A DNA stretch of 64,000 nucleotides from Azolla pinnata (lineage: Eukaryota > Streptophyta > Polypodiopsida > Salviniales > Salviniaceae). Where the stretch lies: NCBI GenBank assembly GCA_037176905.1, contig JBBBWG010012223.1:111329-175328 (forward strand). The letters are read 5' to 3'. Under the pieces are notes generated by a model. That model made no database searches. It saw nothing but the letters and a program-made list of their open reading frames with translations, and was not told where the DNA came from. The number at the start of each line of letters is the position of its first letter. Within the stretch, counting starts at the first letter, position 1. The translations under genes and the position numbers were made by a program. Shown here piece by piece: positions 47,746 to 59,789 of this stretch.

Positions 47746-49136
47746 CATCAGCACTATCATCATCATCATCATCACCACCACCACCATCATCATCTCCATT
47801 GTCGTCGATTCGCCGCTGAGCACATGCATGCTTAGAACACCTCTTTCTATAACATGCATGCTTCATATTAAATATCAGGCTGCAATTAGAGCAGACTAAT
47901 CACCATACCAGCAATTGGCTTGGCTCATTGAATCCAAAGCATGAGTTCTAAAAGCATGCTCTATCATGAGATCATCAAGACTTTTTTTCCACTTTGAAAA
48001 CCACTAGACTTCCATAATTACAGCTGATGAGGCCCACAAGATCGGTCGGAAAGCCACTAATTGCTTCCATTACTGAGCGATTATTTTACGCAGCTATGCA
48101 AAACTGCAGGCTTTTCTTTTACTAACCATGTTTCTTCAACTCAGCCCCAAACAAAAAGGAAAAGGATCCTGTTCCACTTGCTCACATGTGATGATGCTAC
48201 ACATCAAATGCTTCCAGCACTCTTTTTTTATGTGCAATTGAAGTAGAGCATACAACAAGCCAATGATAACCATGATACAATGGAAAAATTATACTTCTGT
48301 ATGAACCGAAACGATTCCCCATAGCAAAATTGACTGATCATTCCCCTTGTAATGTTCTGTTACAGTAGCATCCTCACCACAGGTAGTTCCCCTTTACTAA
48401 TCTGTCATTCACATGTGACTCTGATTGGCAGGCACTAATGGATGACAACCCATTTGCCAAGAAATGAGAATAAGTGTTCTCACAATCCAGAATACAACTG
48501 TAAGTGTTGGCATCTGTTTAAAGGCAGAGGTTGAACTAACACAGCTTCCGATGATAAAACTCCCAACCCTGCCCTCTTTACTTAGATAGGCCTCCACAAG
48601 GGGCTGTGCTTTCCATATATGTATATGTATACAATGCCATATCCAATACAGTTTGGTGTTAGATAAAAAATAGCAAAGACCAGTGAATCATATAATATGC
48701 CCTGTATAGCGACCCATAAGCTGCATTTGATGCTTCTTGGTAAAGACAGGTGATCAATGACAGAGTTGGCATATTATCATAATCAAGATCCATATGTACA
48801 AAAACCAGATCCTAATTAGGACCAAAATAGAAGGCTTAAAATAAGATTGCTCGTTTACCATTCATTAGAGAAGGCTTAAAATGTGACATCTCTTGGATTT
48901 AAGTGCATTTAAGTTTATCAGCCAGTCCACATACTGAAAAGAATATACAAATTTGAGGGAATGTCCCTTAAACGGGAACACCATTACATCTGGATAGCTT
49001 TACAAGATGGAGTGCGAGCAAATTGGTGGAACATGATTTTCTCTAAACTCAAATTTATTCATATCATCACGAGGTTAAAGAGGTCATCAACATAATCAAC
49101 CCTCGCTTTGAAGTAGATGCAAGAAAGAAGGATTTT

Positions 49137-49510
49137 GCCAAATAGCCCGAGATATTCAGCCTTCGGCAAAATAATTTGCGAAATCCATGCTTCAAGGTGC
49201 TGAGATGTATGGCATTTGCACACAAGTAAGTAAATATCTAGCAAATCACTTGAACAGATAAAAGCAACACGGTCATCAACATATATCACTGAGAGTGTCA
49301 ACCACCTTACAAATCAAATGGTTGAGCACCACTCACCAGAATACTTTTGCCCAATTCTGACCACTTGATAGATCCGATGCTTTTATGTGTTAAATTGATT
49401 TGATAGATATTTGCTTACTTGTGGGCAGATGCCGTACATCTCAACACCTTGGGGCATGTATCAAGCTATCCTTCCTTCTTGCATCGACTCCAAAACAAGG
49501 GGGAACTATG
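49137..49510. repeat. Diverged inverted duplication
   Basis: The left arm lies around 49137-49250 and the right arm around 49395-49510, in opposite orientation. When reversed, the left arm reads TAGATATTTACTTACTTGTG and CATACATCTCAGCACCTTG. The right arm reads TAGATATTTGCTTACTTGTG and CGTACATCTCAACACCTTG. Similarity continues weakly beyond, with an insertion in one arm. Confidence 0.75.
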
Positions 49511-49817
49511 CCAATGACATCGTTAAACTCGTGAATAAATTTGAAATTAAAGCCAAAGCTCCCCCTTCATGCTCATTCCGCGAAGATCAAACCATAACTC
49601 TGAGCTGGTATCTAGCCCAAAAGCTTATTCCGAATTCTTGGAGTCAATGTAATCTTGGTCTCTTGCAGGGCCCCACAGAAGCATAAAAATGGATGAAGAA
49701 TGACAAAGTGATTGCTTGTATGTCAAAATGATGACATGCAAATAAAACACAAAACTGGATAAGGAATGACAGAGTGCCGATCTGGATGGATGAAGCACAA
49801 AACGGTGAAATACGAAC

Positions 49818-50218
49818 CTGGAATGCATAGAAATTCTCCATTACTAACATGATCTGGAATTCTCTCTTCTATTCGATGACATTCTATGCCCAGAAAGCAA
49901 TCTTCATCGATTTCACTCGTCTTCTTGAGAAGTGAGTAGAAGGGCAGACGGAATGACCAGGAGCGTCTGCTCTACTCTGAACAGAGCAAACAATGTGTTA
50001 GGGATTGCTGAGAAATCTGTAGATGAAAAGGGCGATGGGCATGCGTAGCTGAGTTACCATCGTTTGTCTAAAATGCTCGGAACCTGAAATGGAATTATAG
50101 GAGAGACAGAGAGAGATGTAGGTACCTTTACACATCCGGATCTGTGCAGGTGACCAGGCTTATGGAGAAGATGGAAGCATAGGAGCTCCATCCGTCCCCC
50201 CAAGATCTGAGCTTCCAT
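49818..50218 (-). CDS. Unrecognised small gene, first two exons
   Basis: I do not recognise the product. Exon 1 (50218-50126) starts at an ATG in good context (TCCATGGAA) about 35 bp downstream of a GA tract. It encodes 31 residues ending CVK before a GTACCT donor. Exon 2 (49971-49818) begins after GAGTAG and reads WSFRLPFYSLLKKTSEIDED, then CFLGIECHRIEERIPD, ending at a GTTCGT donor in phase 1. The amino-acid make-up of exon 2 looks real. The following exon was not found. A possible 3' part at about 48640-48409, with a hydrophobic TLTVVFWIVRTLILIS segment, could belong to it but does not join cleanly. The inverted duplication lies in the presumed intron. It may be partial or decayed. Confidence 0.35.
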
Positions 50219-50245
50219 GGAAGGAAGCACAGAAAGAAGCCTTCC

Positions 50246-50251
<6 letters not shown>

Positions 50252-50302
<51 letters not shown>
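50252..50302. repeat. (CT)n microsatellite
   Basis: About 25 CT units with two interruptions. It lies just upstream of the possible minus-strand start at 50218, like the CT tract before the ASG1-like gene. Confidence 0.9.
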
Positions 50303-50449
50303 ACGTTCACATAAGAAAGGAAATTGGGAGAAAAAGCAGATGCGAAATCAAAGAGGAAGGAAGAAAAGGAAGAGAAGAGCTTTGTTGGTGAAAGGCTCTG
50401 CTGGGCACCGTCATTCATGGCCTCCCTTTTTCTTCCCTTGACCTAAAAC

Positions 50450-51649
50450 TGTACCAGGGTTTCTAGCTGCTTCTGTTCCGAAACCCTAAAATCAGCTTTA
50501 CCTTCTCGCAAACCTTGGATTCCAACCCTACCCATCATCCCTGCTGACGAGTGCAGCATTTGTGTTCACTGCCCGTCTCCAAATGCATGAATGACTGAGT
50601 GAATGAATGAACAGCAAAAAGAAGAGATGGGCATTCCTGATAGCATCATTGATGGAAAAATGCATCCTTTTCTCTTGAACCAATCCGTGCAAAAACTGTG
50701 TCTTGCCTTGGAACGATCCGGGATTTTTCCTGATGGCTTTTTGGACACGCAAATCTGGCACTACTTCCTTCTGAATCAAGCCCTATTTTAGGCATGGTTT
50801 TCACCCACGGGGCATTCTCAATGAGATAAAATGCATACTAACTGGAATGCTGCTAGAAGATCATTCAAAGTAAAACAACTTCCACAGATCTGCTTTTGTT
50901 GTTGAAAGAAGAAAGGGCAGCAAACGGGAAAACCCATTTTAGGAGAGCTGTAAAATGCCCTTTTTATACAATTGAGATGGTTCTTTTTGTTCATTTCAAT
51001 GGACAGAATACATGAAGAAGTTGTGTTTGCCACAACTTCTTCAGGCTAAGCAAAAGGGAAGGGAAAAAAAGGAAACCAGAGCCATTCCACCATTGAAACC
51101 AAACTGCCCTCTATGCACGATTTCAACACATTCTTGATTGAAATACATGTGCATCAAATGAATTGAACTTGTCCCCAAAAGATTTTGGTCTACCTCCATG
51201 CTCAGATGATAGCACACAATCACCAAAATCACGTGAGTAAAGCAAAAGGCCGGAAAAGAGAACTTTAATACACTTTATTAAAGCAGATGAGCTCATGTGA
51301 ACCTGAACCACATATGACAGTTCTAACGGAAGTAATACCATGTGCAAAAAACGTACTCCTGACAGTGGATGGTCTGTATTTACCTTTTGGCATTGACTTT
51401 ATTTCTTCTCCAAATGTTTTCTTGCTCACTATTCCAGATACAATTATTTTTAGAAACCATCTTTCAGACTACTAGCTATCCACCCACACTTCTGTACCAC
51501 GTGTTTTCTTTACATTACCAGAATGCATCAAACCAACCACATAATGTTTTCCTGAAACCATTTTCACATTATCAGCAATGGACTTGAATCAATGAACATA
51601 ATCGAAACCAGTTTTCTACAGTACCAGCAATGGATTTGAATCAATCCAC
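50450..51649. other. Intergenic sequence
   Basis: No gene recognised. Two short direct repeats around 51560-51645 share CAGCAATGGACTTGAATCAA or a one-base variant. Confidence 0.5.
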
Positions 51650-51763
51650 CTATAAAAGAGGCATTTTAGGAGTCATGACGGACTGTAGAAACTTTGAATC
51701 GCCCAATTGAGTTGTTCAAAGTTTCTACAGTCCGTCATGACTCCTAAAATGCCTCTTTTATAG
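51650..51763. repeat. Perfect inverted repeat: 48-nt arms, 18-nt loop
   Basis: The left arm, 51650-51697, begins CTATAAAAGAGGCATTTTAG. The right arm, 51716-51763, ends with its exact reverse complement. All 48 positions pair and the loop is 51698-51715. A transcript from either strand would fold into a long duplex. It could be a young MIRNA-like locus, a foldback element or an assembly artefact. Confidence 0.9.
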
Positions 51764-52356
51764 TAAGAATGTTATAATTAGTACTTCACGGAGATGGGTA
51801 AAATTCAGATCGTCGAGACGTAAACGAGAGAATTTTATATATAGGAATTGGGGGGAAACAAGAATCTTAACATTCCGAGATCAACACTTCTGTGTAATTA
51901 GTAAGATATATGTATTTAAGGTATTTTTCATGAAACACTTCTATGTAAGCATTGCCATGGGAAGAATACCAAACTCCTCTCTCTAATGAAGATAAAAGAC
52001 ACTGTTTCTGGTTTTATGCAATTTATTCAACCATATATAAGTACAAAATTACCCAACCATATGCAAAACCGTGTAAAACATCTGTCTCTACTGTAATGTA
52101 TATCTACATATATACATATTTGTATATATGGATACATACATAACTACATGTATATATATAACAAAATGCACGAACACAGACAACAGTTATAAGACTGATG
52201 ATGCTATCCCAACATCATTGTTTAGTTAAAATTTTGCAAGTAAAGATTAACAAAATGGCAACAAAATCTATTAGAATGGCTGTATGCATATATGATTGAT
52301 TGATAGGGTGGTTGTTTTTAAGGCTACAAACGCTGTAATAGGCAGTAAGTGTTTTT

Positions 52357-55152
52357 TTACAATCTTTTGAGACCTTTCTTTCTTACATGCTCACGTTTCC
52401 TCTTATGTGTGTGAGCAGTACCTGAGCTGTTCTCACTCCTCAGCTTCTTTGATGGAGATACACAGCATGGTAAAGTATCTGTGGCCGTTGGAGAAAGAGT
52501 GGCATCATTATTTTCCCTATTTGTGTTTGTCTGCTTAAATGGTAACACGAAAGCCGCATCTGGATCAGTTGAGACTGTATTTGCTTTCCTTGATTCACCC
52601 GAAGATGATTTCATCCTTGGCTTATTAGCTATCGCATGTATGCTTGTCATCAATCTGTATTCAATATATAAAATTCAAAAACGTGAATTTATTAATAACC
52701 TATGTTTTGGTGAACTACAATTGCAGAACTGTTCCACATATTTAGCACTCCATGTGTTCTAAGAACTTAACAGGCAAGCATTTCGTGCTTTCACCACTCA
52801 ATAATGGTTTAACGAAATGATTTGCTCATTGAGCACTGGTTTTGACATGATTCTTTTATTAAGAGAAGTAGATATTGAAAGTATTTGTATACCATACTTA
52901 CTTATGTAGAATATGTATTCTTCTGAGTATTTTAACAGAAAAAATAAAATACTTTTAGAATATGTGGCATATGTTATTGTATGCTAAGAATTTTACAACA
53001 TTCATACACACACACCTATGTAGGAAATTGTTGAAACTCTTTTGCAATTTGCTCAGGTCTTATATCTCAAACTAAAATACCATATCCCTAGAACTCATAC
53101 CATTTCTAACAGAGAATTTACAAGAATACCTTCCATTTTTCCGACAAAATCCCCAGGATCAACCTTTGTATTTTAACTCACTAAATTTGGAGATTGCCAA
53201 TCCAAAAGGCATCAAATTTTGTCTTTAATAGAATAATACCTAGCATATTTGTGATATGATTCATAGTCCTCCATCAGCATTTTTCCAGCTTCCTCATTCA
53301 ATGCGGACTCTGGGAAAGGTTCAATCAACAAGCATCGTATTGCCTGTAAAGCAAAAGTGTTCCCAGTAAGAATGAACTTTCATTATAGCCGCAAGGAGAT
53401 TTATATAATGAATACAAGATGGAAAATGGAGGTAGGTAGATCTAATGACCAAAAATTGAATCTAGCTGTACAGGTACAATGTGTATGTATATGCAGACTG
53501 TACACTGTACAAAATAGATTATATGAAGCGTTCTAGTTGTCATTAAGGAAAAGATGTTCATAATGTAGAAAGAAAGTTATGCATTCCCAATGTTCATCAT
53601 GTGTCCATATCATAGGCCATGCCTTTTTATGACCCAGCGTGCCCAATTATTAACATAGACTATTGGATAACATATTCTGCTAAAGTCTCACTGATTTACA
53701 TCCTTTTGCAAAACTGCTCTAGATACGAACATCACAGACTACCATAAACATTTCTTCTCAAACCAACAAATCCAATACAATGCTGTGAAAATAAACCTTG
53801 GTTATGCTAATATCACCTTATCCAAACTATTCAGAATCCTACTGAATGTCCGATGTCTTATGTGAAGGTGTTCGAAATCTATGGTTGAACTTTCAAGACT
53901 CTCAGCTTTGCATGGATGCACAGGTGAGAGCTCTTTCCATGTAACTGCCTCCAATTCTAGCTCGTGTATCTTACTACCTACCCGATGCCAACTCTCATAT
54001 CCAGAGCCACATTGTGAGATATTCTTCACTCACATATACCAGTCCGGTAAGATATTACAGCTTTTGCAAGTATAAAAAACCATTATAAGGCCATTTACAC
54101 ACTTACAGGCAGATTTGTATGAATATTACCAAGAGGATGTGACGTAGACCCAATGTTGGCTTCCAATCCTTTTTCAGAGTATTTACACATATCTCTCCAG
54201 ATTTTGAGATGTTGGGGTGAAATATCTTTGTCAAGAAAAACCCTGTTCAAAAGAAAGCATGTTCACACAAAGCCATCGTCAAAATATGTCTCAGAACAAA
54301 TACTCTATCAAAATAAGTACGAAGTCACTCTACAACATCCAAAGCACAGCACAATTGTCAGCACCCTAAACTATGTTCATATAATGAAATCCATAACGAA
54401 CAAAAAACATTGTCACCAAAATTGTTCTAGTGAAGAGAAATACATATGAGTATTCCTTAGAAGCTATACTGAATGGAATAAACAAATGTCGTAAAACTAT
54501 CCACTGTATAACAAAGAAACGTATACATACCACAACATTCTTCTAACCACACTACTGGATTTTTCAGCATTAGAATTCAAAGGAGAAAACATAGTTAATA
54601 CTATGACATCCAGATTACAGCAAAAAGTTTGTGCTCCAGAGGATGTCTTAGTGAGTCGAGCTATCTAACATGCACACATTCTTTCACTTAGCCATTATAC
54701 GCATACATACATGAAACCTACCTTTAGGAGGAGCTTCTGGGAATCCTTGGCTCAACACCAATTTTACTCGAAAAGTACCTCCTTCGTAAGGTGTCCCAGC
54801 TTTATACAAACACACGCACACAAGGAAAAAAAAGTTTAAAGTCCATGAACAAACCCAAATAAGCAGTCATAACAAGCATGGATCTCACCATGAGTATTTA
54901 AGGTAAAGAAACATACATGGTCCCTCAATGTCGGCATGTATATTGGAGAAGGTGTCATTGTTCACGGATATCTTGATATCTTCAAGTGGGCTTTCCTCCA
55001 AGTTCTTCAACTCCCTTGCAAGATCTTTTATTACTTTCGGTGGCAGATTCTCATTCGATGCCTGGATCAAGCCAAAACCAAAGATAGTAATCAATCTTAT
55101 GCCAGCATTTTCAACACACGCAGAAATCAGATTTCCCCTCGCTGAAAACCAT
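52357..55152 (-). CDS. UBC22: Ubiquitin-conjugating enzyme E2 of the UBE2S/UBC22 type
   Basis: Exons (minus) 55061-54917, 54799-54722, 54242-54130, 53343-53240 and 52654-52357 join in frame. A start codon at 55152-55150, directly before a possible donor, would give a 246-residue protein. That first exon is uncertain. The E2 accepts ubiquitin on its active Cys; animal UBE2S extends Lys11-linked chains with the APC/C, and Arabidopsis UBC22 is its counterpart. The N-terminal helix is [20 protein letters not shown]. The core follows: [19 protein letters not shown], the HPN triad in FHPNI, and catalytic Cys94 in [32 protein letters not shown] is the family-typical end of the fold. The basic tail ends KKGLKRL; human UBE2S uses a C-terminal Leu-Arg tail to dock on the APC/C, so the match is meaningful. 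Cys94 is one residue from the human position. Confidence 0.93.
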
Positions 55153-55159
55153 GAGGATT

Positions 55160-56585
55160 AAAGGCGAATTTGATCGCATATCGTTCCATCCCCTGTTTAA
55201 AACTGAGCAGAAATGAGAAGAAATTCGTACCATCCTCTGCTCTAAAGATATATATATATATATATAATCTGCTATCTGAAACGAAGAGGAAGACAGGGAA
55301 GGAGTGGGATGAGGGCCCTTGCTTTGACCTCCTCTGCTGTGCCGTGCTCTGCTACATGCGACATGCCATTGCAATGGACATGATGAGCTTGAAGAGAAGG
55401 AAAAGAGAAAGAGAAAGATTTACATACATGGAAATGAAAACATGAAGTTTAAGAAGAGAAAAATAGTGTAACATTCCAGTTCCAGTTACTTGTTGTGTTT
55501 TTGTGTTTTTCTCTGTGGAAATCCACATTGACACTAAGATTTTTCTGAATCACAGAGAAGATGAAATCGTTGTCGTTGTCGATGTCGTTTTCGTTGTTGC
55601 GTTTCTTTTGCTAGCAAGGATGTATGGTTTGACTTGATTGTAGCAACGATGTGGGTAACAATGCAAGGAATGGGACACAAAGAATTGTTGATACATCGTC
55701 CCCTTGATCTGATTAGGGACACAATAAAAATCAGGGATGAATGTGGTAATGGATAACAGTTGCCGATGTTTTAGGACTTTGCTAACAAATGCTGCAATTT
55801 TAGGCGTGTCTATACTTCGCGTTGTTGCGGAATTAGTGCAGAGCGACACAAGCCAAACAACAGAGTTGAAATAGCCAAAGCAGCATGCGAAGTATACCTA
55901 GTATTCGCTCCGAATCAATGCTTGAAGAAAGTTGGCGAAATCATTTTTAATGACGGGTTTGAAATCATTCTGTATCCATGTATAAGCAGATAATACATAT
56001 ACAAGCAATGTTTGTTGCTGAAAGCCAATTTCAAATCAAAGGGATGTGGCGTTAAGGACACCAAATATGTAAACCTCATGTTCTTCTGGCATTTCGATTG
56101 TTTGAAAACGAACACAAAAGCTTGGTTTACATTGTTAACAAAAGCTAAAGAACGAATTCTCTAAGTTATCGAAAAACAAACGAATCTTTTAAGGGTTTTT
56201 ATTTCTGAACTCGAATCGTATCATATTTGAATAATTCTCGGACACAAACATGTTCTCGAACACATTTTGGCTTCATTACGTGCTGCGAAAGATTCAAACA
56301 AGAAGCAGGTCATCATCATCTGAAATGGCTGTGGAATCACAACACTGGAAAGAGCCAAACATCAAAATACAAAAGGCAAAATCAGCAACAAAAGCACCTC
56401 AAAATCAACAAGTACAAATTGTTTTGAAGAGTCTGCAAAGGGCATTGAATCTCGGAAGAAGAAAGCAGAAAACATGGTCAGAAACAGAAACAAGAGGCAG
56501 CTATGGTATGTGTCCATTGTCTATGTCTATGGCTTGAAGCTCCCAGAATGAGGGGGTTGCAAGGAATGTCTTCTGAAAGCTCAGA
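55160..56585. other. Intergenic sequence
   Basis: No gene recognised. Confidence 0.5.
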
Positions 56586-56589
56586 CAGG

Positions 56590-56945
56590 TAAATGGGTGG
56601 CTTTGGCTTTGTGTGAGAAACAGAGACATACATTTGCAGACAAACAAAGGCATGTATTGAAGAGAAACAGTGACATGTATTTGCAGAGAAGCAGATGAAT
56701 GGGTGACAAGCAAAGGCATGCAATGAAGAGAAACAGTGCCATGTATTTGCAGAGAAGCAGATAAATGGGTGACAAACAGAGGCATGTAATGAAGAGAAAC
56801 AGTGACATGTATTTGCAGAGAAGCAGATAAATGGGTGACAACCATAGGCATGTAATGAAGAGAAACAGTGCCATGTATTTGCAGAGAAGCAGGTAAATGG
56901 GTGGCTTTGTGTGGGAAACAGAGACATGTATTTGCAGAGAAGTAT
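56590..56945. repeat. 66-bp tandem repeat, about five copies
   Basis: The unit contains ACAGTGACATGTATTTGCAG and AGAAGCAGATAAATGGGTGA. It is a multiple of three, so all copies stay open on the minus strand as a Cys/His-rich 22-residue repeat. This is a by-product unless transcription is shown. Confidence 0.9.
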
Positions 56946-57780
56946 GTAAGATTGTTCCACTGCAATGCTAAGAGTTTTCTACTATTGATGTGAAGGACAG
57001 TGAGTTGAGTTGGAACGATGGCCGCAAATGGTCATGCAAGCAGAAGGGTCTGCTGTGCATCTCCGAAGAGTTCTAGTCTTGTGATGAATAAATCATCTTG
57101 CCCCTTACAAGTGTTTGGTTTACAGAAAGGCTATCTTTGCAAGTCTCATCTCATAGATCAAGCTCAGCGATGAGTTTAATATGTCGCCAAAGCTTGAAGA
57201 AAGTACAGCTTTGCTTACATGCTGATTTCTGAATTGTGATGTCACATGTGAAGCTTGAGATGTAAGTCACAGCTATCAGTAGGCCTTTTGACTAGATGAA
57301 ATCATAGATATTATGTTGGGAGACGGTCGATGAATGATATAGGGCTTTCTGTATTCGGTTTCCATTGTTCAGGCTCATATAAGGCCTAGATGTTGCCAGA
57401 TACAAGTAGCATTTATGCTCTCTACCCATCGACAAATTGGCCTACGGTTTCCATATATGGCCACTTTGCAAGGTTGATTAGATTGATCAAATGCTTAGAA
57501 GACTAGCGAGTGGGATGATAATCCTCACAACAAAGGCAAATTATTATGATGGTGACATTTGTTATACAAATTACCAAAGCTGCAATCGAGGCTTTCTTAC
57601 AAAAGAAAATATGTGGTGGCTGACAAAAAAGTTTGGAAATCCCATATGGATGGAGTATGATTTTATTCTGAGGCATGCTGGCAGTCATAGCCTTATTTGT
57701 ATCAGTTTAAAGGTTTGATGCAAGATCAGGAGCCTATTCCACAAGAATGCATGATTGGAAGTACGCTATATATGCGGGAT
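56946..57780. other. Downstream flank of DC1-RING copy A
   Basis: No gene recognised. The window between the 66-bp array and the RING exon has only short frames. Confidence 0.5.
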
Positions 57781-59254
57781 TCAGACTAAGGAAGAGACTG
57801 ATTGTGCTCCAGCTGCGAAAATGCCCGCAGCTTGGATACGACTCCTACATACGGGGCACATATTGCCCCTGTTCATCCACTGCCGCATACAAACCAGATG
57901 GAAATGATGTCCGCAGCTCGCTATCTTCTTCGGGTTTTGTTCGCCGTAACCTGCGATCAAGTTCAGGAATCCATCTTAGCAAACCGCTTACAGTTTCTCA
58001 AAGCATATCTCATGCACATCTACCAGATAGATTGTTGTGAATATCGACACAATGGCGTGGCCGATTACCTTGTGAGCATGCACAGCATACTTCGGCGGGT
58101 CGTCCACCTTGGGGATATCCTTCGGGGGGATATCCTGCTGGGGGATATCCTGCTGGGGGATATACTTCTGGGGGATATCCTGCTGGGGGATATACTTCTT
58201 GTGGATATCCTTCTGGGGGATATCCTGCTGGTGGATATCCTTCTTGTGGATATCCTTCTGGGGGATATCCTGCTGGGGGATATCCTTGAGGTCTGGCGTT
58301 GTTAACCTTGGCCGTTTCTTTGTTGGCACCACTCGTGGCGTGCAAAGCTTCTGATTCAGAGAGATTACCACTGTGGAGGGTGAATGCCGAGGGTGCTATT
58401 GGTCCATGGCTCGACCATGACGGCGATGATGATGATGATGGTGGTGGTGGTGGTGGGCTAGAAGTATGAGTAGATGTCGATATTCTTGTCGCTTGCACAT
58501 TGCTTTGCGGAGTGGCCCAAGAGGCGGTTGTGGCGGTTGATTCGAGCGGGATCTCGTGAACCACGTTTGCGCATCCGGGATGAAGGCTGAAGTTGCAGGC
58601 TTGGCAGTGGAAGTGCCATCCCAACAGCGGCTCGGGGCATTGATCGCACCGGCGCGAGGTCCCGAAGCCCTTGCATTTGTAGTTAGAAATCACAAACCGT
58701 AGCTTGTGCTGCGGGTGAAGGGGGTGCTGGATCTGGGTACCAGCCGTGGCGCAGAACTGATGAAGATGGTAATCGGGGCACACCGTGCAAGTGTAGCACT
58801 GGTGACGCAGGGGCAGCCTACACCCGCTGCAATCGTTGATGTAAGGATCGAACTTGGCGAGGGTCAAGGGGTGGTTCCTGTGCTTGTGGTGTATGATGAA
58901 TCGAGGCGCTCTTGCGCATATCTGGTGGAGATCGAAGTCGCAGTGCTGGCATCGGTAGGTGACTCCATAGACGCCCAAGCCGCAGCTATCGCAGCTGTGA
59001 TGGTTGTCGCTTGTATCGCAGCGATCGAGCGCATGTTGGTCATGGCTGACGTGATCTAGCACTTGCGAGGTCGCGGTGCAGTGGGGATGGAGGTCGAAGT
59101 CGCAATGCTCGCAATGGTACAAGGGGCCATTGCCGGCTTCTCTGCACAGGTTGCAGGTGAAGCTATGGCTGGGTGTGTATGGAGGCACGGGGAGGAGGGA
59201 GAGGCGGTGACGAGGAGGTTCCATGGAGAAAAACTGTGGTGGTTTATTCGGCAA
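57781..59254 (-). CDS. DC1-RING-H2 protein, copy A, two exons
   Basis: Exon 1 is 59254-58069 and exon 2 is 57950-57781, joined through a 118-nt GT-AG intron in phase 1; total 451 residues, or 441 if it starts at the ATG at 59224. Four DC1 (C1-like) zinc modules occupy about residues 30-60, 85-115, 139-170 and 199-228, with [44 protein letters not shown] and [17 protein letters not shown] Ser/Pro linker follows, then about 60 residues of [14 protein letters not shown] repeats. The C-terminus is a RING-H2 finger: Cys390, Cys393, Cys408, His410, His413, Cys416, Cys427 and Cys430, with CGHHFHLVC and CPVC. The last two RING half-sites lie in exon 2. RING-H2 proteins usually act as E3 ubiquitin ligases, and DC1 modules may bind lipids, ligands or proteins. 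The paralogue at 61855-63104 has the same intron position and RING spacing, which supports this model over the exon-1-only reading that stops at 58010. Confidence 0.85.
58085..58290. repeat. GYPP-encoding 15-bp repeat inside DC1-RING copy A
   Basis: About 13 repeats of a 15-bp unit (plus strand GGGGGATATCCTGCT and variants) encode Gly-Tyr-Pro-Pro-Ala/Glu on the minus strand. Such XYPPX repeats occur in other plant proteins with flexible, membrane- or condensate-associated tails. Confidence 0.9.
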
Positions 59255-59291
59255 GGGTCGATCCGAGATGTGGGCAAGAATGGTCGATATG

Positions 59292-59487
59292 TCTTTTCTC
59301 TACGCGAAGCTTGAGCTCTTCGATCCGCTCCATAAGGTATTCTTTTCTATGCGAAGCTTGAGCTCTTCGATCCACCGCTCCATAAGGTATTCTTTTCTAT
59401 GCGAAGCTTGAGCTCTCCGATCCACCGCTCCATAAGGTATTCTTTTCTATGCGAAGCTTGAGCTCTTCGATCCGCTCCATAAGGTAT
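59292..59487. repeat. Four tandem 50-bp units upstream of DC1-RING copy A
   Basis: Copies at about 59292-59340, 59341-59390, 59391-59440 and 59441-59487 share GCGAAGCTTGAGCTCTTCGA and CGCTCCATAAGGTAT. They start 38 bp before the copy A start codon, so they lie in its leader or promoter. A looser copy of the adjoining segment recurs at about 59640-59780. Confidence 0.9.
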
Positions 59488-59789
59488 GTCCAGTGTATAG
59501 ATAGCTTGACTTTTCTCATAGCTACATGGTCAACCAACCATCCCGTGTGCGCTCACCTTGATATCTGTTCTTTGTATGATGCTTTGGTTTATTTCGGTTA
59601 AAGGATCGAGATGTGCAAGAGTGATCGATATATCTTTCTATGTGAATGAAGGTTGACTTCTTCGATGCGCTCCGTAAGGTATGTCCCAGTGCAGATAGTT
59701 TGTCTACTCAAATCGGCACATGGTCAACCATCCCCTTTGTGCTCACAATAATCTGTTCTTGTATGATGCTTCAGCTTTAAAGCAAGGTC

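Noticed and set aside
53802-54029. Open frame in UBC22 intron 3 ending at a GTGATA donor
   Set aside because: It does not match the E2 fold, and including it would break the family alignment between HILL and AIRCLLIEP.
58010-58069. Exon-1-only C-terminus of DC1 copy A (stop at 58010)
   Set aside because: Splicing at the GTAATC donor restores a RING matching the paralogue; the read-through tail has no such support.
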